In this document: piece by piece, positions 61,066 through 64,000 of the stretch
How the letters are laid out: every line of letters begins with the position of its first letter
Position numbering within the stretch: the first letter of the stretch is position 1
NCBI GenBank assembly: GCA_029202985.1
Contig: CP119316.1
Location: forward strand, 2,170,001-2,234,000
Direction of reading: 5' to 3'
Source: Candidatus Andeanibacterium colombiense
GTDB lineage: Bacteria > Pseudomonadota > Alphaproteobacteria > Sphingomonadales > Sphingomonadaceae
DNA length: 64,000 nucleotides
Notes under the pieces: model-generated
What the model saw: the letters and a program-made list of their open reading frames with translations, nothing else
Databases searched by the model: none
What the model was told of the DNA's origin: nothing
Program-made: the position numbers and the translations under genes

Positions 61066-61361
61066 TCGAGAATCAGAAAATCCGTCCCGCACAGGTCATC
61101 GGCCCGCTTGGCGAGCCGTTGTCGGTCGCGGAGTTGCCGCCGCCGGACACCAAACGGTGGGTCGTCCGCCGCAAGGCGGAGGTCGTCGCGGCGGTCAATG
61201 GCGGGTTGCTGACGATCGACGAAGTGCTCGAGCGCTATGGCCTGACCCTGGAAGAGTTCGCGTCGTGGCAGCGGGCGGTCGATCGTTCGGGCATGCAGGG
61301 CCTGCGGGTGACGCGCATCCAGCATTATCGCGATCTTTACGAACGCCAGCTCAAATACTGA
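61062..61361 (+). CDS. sciP: DUF1153/SciP-like CtrA inhibitor
   Basis: A 99-residue protein with the SciP core: L-P-P-P-D-T-K-R-W-V-V-R-R-K-A, then a helix-turn-helix with L-T-I-D-E-V-L-E-R-Y-G-L-T-L-E-E-F and W-Q-R-A-V-D. In Caulobacter SciP binds CtrA and DNA and blocks CtrA-activated transcription in late cell cycle. The length agrees (93 residues in Caulobacter). It is translationally coupled to the gene upstream and followed by a strong terminator. Confidence 0.88.
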   Translation: MIENQKIRPAQVIGPLGEPLSVAELPPPDTKRWVVRRKAEVVAAVNGGLLTIDEVLERYGLTLEEFASWQRAVDRSGMQGLRVTRIQHYRDLYERQLKY

Positions 61362-61386
61362 TCCAGCAGCGCATGGAATGAGGGAA

Positions 61387-61417
61387 GGGCCGGGGTCTCG
61401 CCGGCCCTTTCTTTTTG
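61387..61417 (+). terminator. Intrinsic terminator after sciP
   Basis: GGGCCGG (61387-61393) pairs with CCGGCCC (61401-61407) over a seven-base loop, followed by TTTCTTTTT. It closes the small SciP operon. Confidence 0.88.
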
Positions 61418-61529
61418 GCACCTGAGCATGTTTTTGCCGGTGGTTTCGTCGCTTGCGGGCACCGATCCGTGTACTGTACGTTGTGCCTACCGGAAGCCCG
61501 CCTCCCGGTGGGCAACAGGAGAGTTTGAC

Positions 61530-61799
61530 ATGACCGGATTCATTATTGCCTTGATCGTCGGCGGCGTTGCTGGCTGGCTTGCAAGCATCCTCATGCGCCG
61601 AGACGGTTCGATGGGCGTGCTGATGAACATCATTGTCGGCTGCGTCGGATCGGTGATCGGCAACGCGCTGGCCGGGCCGCTGCTTGGCGTACAGGGAACG
61701 GTTCAGGCTTTCTCCGTCACCGGATTGCTGATCGCGATCGCCGGCGCGGTGGTCCTGCTCGCGATCGTAAACCTCGTGCAACGCGGGCGTGTGCGCTAA
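61530..61799 (+). CDS. GlsB/YeaQ/YmgE family stress-associated membrane protein
   Basis: An 89-residue membrane protein with about three hydrophobic segments and glycine-rich turns: I-I-A-L-I-V-G-G-V-A-G-W-L-A, then I-I-V-G-C-V-G-S-V-I-G-N and I-A-I-A-G-A-V-V-L-L-A. The family is small, stress-inducible in some bacteria, and of unknown role. The ATG at 61530 has AGGAG upstream. It stands alone between the sciP operon and the RND efflux genes. Confidence 0.85.
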   Translation: MTGFIIALIVGGVAGWLASILMRRDGSMGVLMNIIVGCVGSVIGNALAGPLLGVQGTVQAFSVTGLLIAIAGAVVLLAIVNLVQRGRVR

Positions 61800-61827
61800 A
61801 CGCGCGACGAGATACAATTTATTACAT

Positions 61828-61857
61828 GACCCGGGCGGCCGCGAATCCGCCCGGGTC
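61828..61857. terminator. Strong hairpin downstream of GlsB-like gene
   Basis: GACCCGGGCGG (61828-61838) and CCGCCCGGGTC (61847-61857) form a perfect 11-bp stem with an eight-base loop. No T-run follows. A second hairpin, ACCCGG/CCGGGT (61955-61972), lies before the efflux operon. The rest of the 245-base gap shows nothing recognisable. Confidence 0.5.
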
Positions 61858-62044
61858 GAGCATTTCCGGGCAGGAGCCTTGATCGGCCCGGATCCGCCGC
61901 CGCAGACCCCCGATTGTCACCATGCCGCCGCGCGGCTATGGGCTGATGCACCTGACCCGGCTTGCGCCGGGTGGTTTACTATCGTAACACACCGGATACG
62001 GAGCGTTTCCGGCAGGCAGGTTTCGGGGCAAGTTGGCGACCAGG

Positions 62045-63229
62045 ATGAATTACGAGACGACTGTCGAGACCAAGGCCGGGAGCCATCTGGGCGACGATCC
62101 GCTGGGCGAGGTCGCGCGCGAGGAAAAGGCGCGCAAACGCACCAAGCTGATCGTGGCCGCCGCCGTTCTGGTGGCGGTGGTGATCCTGGTTGCTTGGCTC
62201 GCCACCCGCGGCGGCAACAGCGATACCACCACCGCAACCCAGGCGCCGACGGTAACCGTGGTTTCGCCGGGCCGTACGACGGTTGAAGGAGCGATCCAGG
62301 CGACCGGTACGCTCGCCGCGCGGCGCGAAATGCCGGTCGGCGTCGCCGGCGAGGGCGGGCGCGTGGTTGCGGTGCCGGTCGATGCCGGCCAATGGGTCCG
62401 CGCGGGCCAGGTGCTCGCGGTGATCGATCGCTCCGTCCAGGTCCAGCTGAGCGCGAATGCGGCAGCCAATATCGATGCGGCCAAGGCCGACGCCAACATC
62501 GCGCAGTCCAATCTCGACCGCGGGCTCAAGCTGGTCGATCGCGGATTCATCTCAAAGGCCGATATCGACCGCCTCACCGCCACCCGCGACGCCGCAGTGG
62601 CGCGGGTGAAGATCGCCCAGGCCCAATATGGCGAACGCAGCGCCCGCAACGCGCAGCTCAACATCGTCGCCCCGGCCGCGGGCTACGTGCTCTCCCGCAA
62701 TGTCGAGCCGGGCCAGGTGGTCAGCGCCGGCTCGACCGCATTGTTCAGCATCGCGAAGGACGGGCAGTTCGAACTGCTTGCCCAGGTCAGCGAGACCGAT
62801 CTTTCCAAGCTCAGTGTCGGCGCGATCGGCAAGCTTACTCCAGTCGGCAGCGACAAGAGCTTCACCTGCCAGATCTGGCAGCTTTCGCCGGTGATCCAAG
62901 AGCAAACCCGCCAGGGCACCGCCCGCTGCGCCCTGAGCTACGCGCCGGAATTGCGCGCGGGCGGGTTCGCCAGCGCGACGATCGCCAGCGGCGCGGTCTC
63001 GGCGCCGATGCTGCCCGAGTCCGCGATCCTGAACGACGAACAGGGCAGCTACGTCTATGTCGTGGGCAAGGGCAACAAGGTCGAGCGCCGCCCGGTGAAG
63101 ACCGGGCTTATCACCGAGAACGGAATCGCCGTGATCGAGGGTCTCGAAGGCACCGAGCAGGTCGTTCGCCGGGCCGGCGGCTTCCTGAATCCGGGCGACG
63201 AGGTCAAGCCGCGCCTCGTCAAGAACTGA
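62045..63229 (+). CDS. RND efflux periplasmic adaptor subunit
   Basis: A 394-residue membrane-fusion protein. A single N-terminal membrane segment (about residues 38-58) precedes the lipoyl-like half (V-A-G-E-G-G-R-V-V-A-V-P-V-D-A-G-Q-W-V-R-A-G-Q-V-L), the helical hairpin (coiled-coil, about 135-190), and the beta-barrel domains. It would connect the RND pump to an outer-membrane channel. The ATG at 62045 is chosen; a TTG at 62033 is in-frame. The permease begins 13 bases after the stop. Confidence 0.9.
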   Translation: MNYETTVETKAGSHLGDDPLGEVAREEKARKRTKLIVAAAVLVAVVILVAWLATRGGNSDTTTATQAPTVTVVSPGRTTVEGAIQATGTLAARREMPVGVAGEGGRVVAVPVDAGQWVRAGQVLAVIDRSVQVQLSANAAANIDAAKADANIAQSNLDRGLKLVDRGFISKADIDRLTATRDAAVARVKIAQAQYGERSARNAQLNIVAPAAGYVLSRNVEPGQVVSAGSTALFSIAKDGQFELLAQVSETDLSKLSVGAIGKLTPVGSDKSFTCQIWQLSPVIQEQTRQGTARCALSYAPELRAGGFASATIASGAVSAPMLPESAILNDEQGSYVYVVGKGNKVERRPVKTGLITENGIAVIEGLEGTEQVVRRAGGFLNPGDEVKPRLVKN

Positions 63230-63242
63230 GACCGGCTTCTCC

Positions 63243-64000
63243 GTGAACCTCCGCAATCTTTCAGCCTGGTCGATCCGCAACCCGATCGTTCCGATCGTGT
63301 TGTTCATCGGCCTGCTCCTCGCGGGCGTGGTCGCGTTCAACCGGTTGGATGTGAACAACAATCCGGACATCGATTTTCCGGCGGTGACGGTGTTCGTGTC
63401 GCAGCCGGGCGCCGCGCCGACCGAGATCGAGACCCAAATCACCCAGAAGGTCGAGGCCGCGGTGCGCTCGATCAACGGGGTCGACGAGATCCAATCAACT
63501 GCTTCGGAAGGCTCGAGCCAGACCACGGTCCAGTTCACCATCGGCATCGACGTCAACGACGCAGTCAACGAGGTCAAGAACGCGGTCGATCAGATCCGCA
63601 GCGACCTTCCTGACGGGATTCTCGAACCGCAGGTTTCCAAGATCGAAGTCGGCGGCAGCGGGCCGATCGGCTATTATGCGGTCGAAGCCGAAGACATGAC
63701 GATGGAACAGCTTAGCTGGTTCGTCGACGATACGATCGCGCGCAAGCTGCTCGGGATCGAAGGCATGGCCACGGTCAGTCGCTCGGGCGGGGTGGACCGC
63801 GAAATCCGCGTGGTCCTCGACCCAGCGCGAATGCAATCCTTCGGAGTCACCGCCAGCCAGGTCAACGTCGCGGTGCGCGCGGTCAATACCGACGCCGCTG
63901 GCGGCCGGGCCGAGATCGCCGGTTCGCGCCAGTCGGTTCGCGTGCTCGGGAACGCGGCCGATGCCTATCGGCTGGGCGAGACCCGGATCAACCTCGCCGG
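63243..64000 (+). CDS. RND efflux transporter permease, N-terminal part
   Basis: The first 252 residues of an AcrB/MexB-type (HAE-1) pump. It starts with GTG and reads N-L-R-N-L-S-A-W-S-I-R-N-P-I-V, the usual beginning. The first membrane segment (I-V-P-I-V-L-F-I-G-L-L-L-A-G-V-V-A-F) is followed by the periplasmic porter subdomain with I-N-G-V-D-E-I-Q-S-T-A-S-E-G and Y-Y-A-V-E-A. It extends beyond the window, so the drug-binding and proton-relay residues are not visible. With the adaptor it forms one operon. Confidence 0.9.
   Translation, partial: MNLRNLSAWSIRNPIVPIVLFIGLLLAGVVAFNRLDVNNNPDIDFPAVTVFVSQPGAAPTEIETQITQKVEAAVRSINGVDEIQSTASEGSSQTTVQFTIGIDVNDAVNEVKNAVDQIRSDLPDGILEPQVSKIEVGGSGPIGYYAVEAEDMTMEQLSWFVDDTIARKLLGIEGMATVSRSGGVDREIRVVLDPARMQSFGVTASQVNVAVRAVNTDAAGGRAEIAGSRQSVRVLGNAADAYRLGETRINLA

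Overview
The window is 64 kb of GC-rich alphaproteobacterial chromosome. It most likely comes from the order Sphingomonadales; the genus is not resolved. The main evidence is the gene set: hemE-hemJ-rho beside mnmE-mnmG-rsmG-parA-parB, CarD, the TrcR-type DUF1013 protein, the SciP-type DUF1153 protein, DUF1192, DUF6489, bactofilin next to an M23 peptidase, and adhesin-like DUF2807 proteins. No tRNA, rRNA, CRISPR array, prophage, transposase or insertion sequence was recognised. The region reads as core chromosome with few accessory islands.

Layout. 1-8.9 kb: heme genes (hemE end, hemJ), rho, a dienelactone hydrolase, a small DUF6489 protein, then the tRNA-modification and chromosome-segregation block mnmE-mnmG-rsmG-parA-parB. 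Three good parS sites and one degenerate site lie inside this block, so it is probably the origin-proximal centromere region. 8.9-18.8 kb: envelope and metabolic genes (glycine-zipper protein, free-methionine-sulfoxide reductase, sorbosone dehydrogenase-like protein, DUF815 ATPase, acyl-CoA dehydrogenase, threonylcarbamoyl-AMP synthase), two tandem DUF2807 genes (one frameshifted), CarD and a 7Fe ferredoxin. 18.8-27.2 kb: S4 protein, SUV3-like helicase, a membrane M23 peptidase, then hemB, two acetyltransferases, gamma carbonic anhydrase and DUF167 in one overlapping run, and a convergent DUF1275 membrane protein.

27.2-27.8 kb is the only long stretch without a gene. It holds REP-like hairpins, then a near-consensus sigma-70 promoter followed by a strongly structured sequence that I propose is an unassigned small RNA. 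27.8-33.2 kb: the ligase/exonuclease DNA-repair pair, clpA and DUF1192. 33.3-38 kb: quinone oxidoreductase, a secreted protein of unknown function, a GST, an LpxH-like phosphoesterase and a GT4 glycosyltransferase. 38-42.4 kb: TrcR-like protein, acyl-CoA ligase, bactofilin and M23 peptidase.

42.5-50.8 kb: proA, an aldo/keto reductase, nadD-rsfS-rlmH, a degenerate EnvC-like factor, a CtpA-type protease, dsbB and coq7. 50.8-60.7 kb: wecB-wecC, fabI, a YihY-type protein, DnaJ-type chaperone, pdxH, a cation efflux protein, a serine hydrolase and mnmA. 60.7-64 kb: a SciP-like cell-cycle regulator co-translated with a small unknown protein, a GlsB-like membrane protein, and the start of an RND efflux operon that runs off the window.

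The most unusual items are the candidate ncRNA at 27.45-27.8 kb, the parS cluster embedded in coding sequence, the frameshifted DUF2807 gene with a palindromic operator-like element, an MnmE lacking its G4 GTPase motif, and a dispersed palindromic repeat between the repair exonuclease and ligase.
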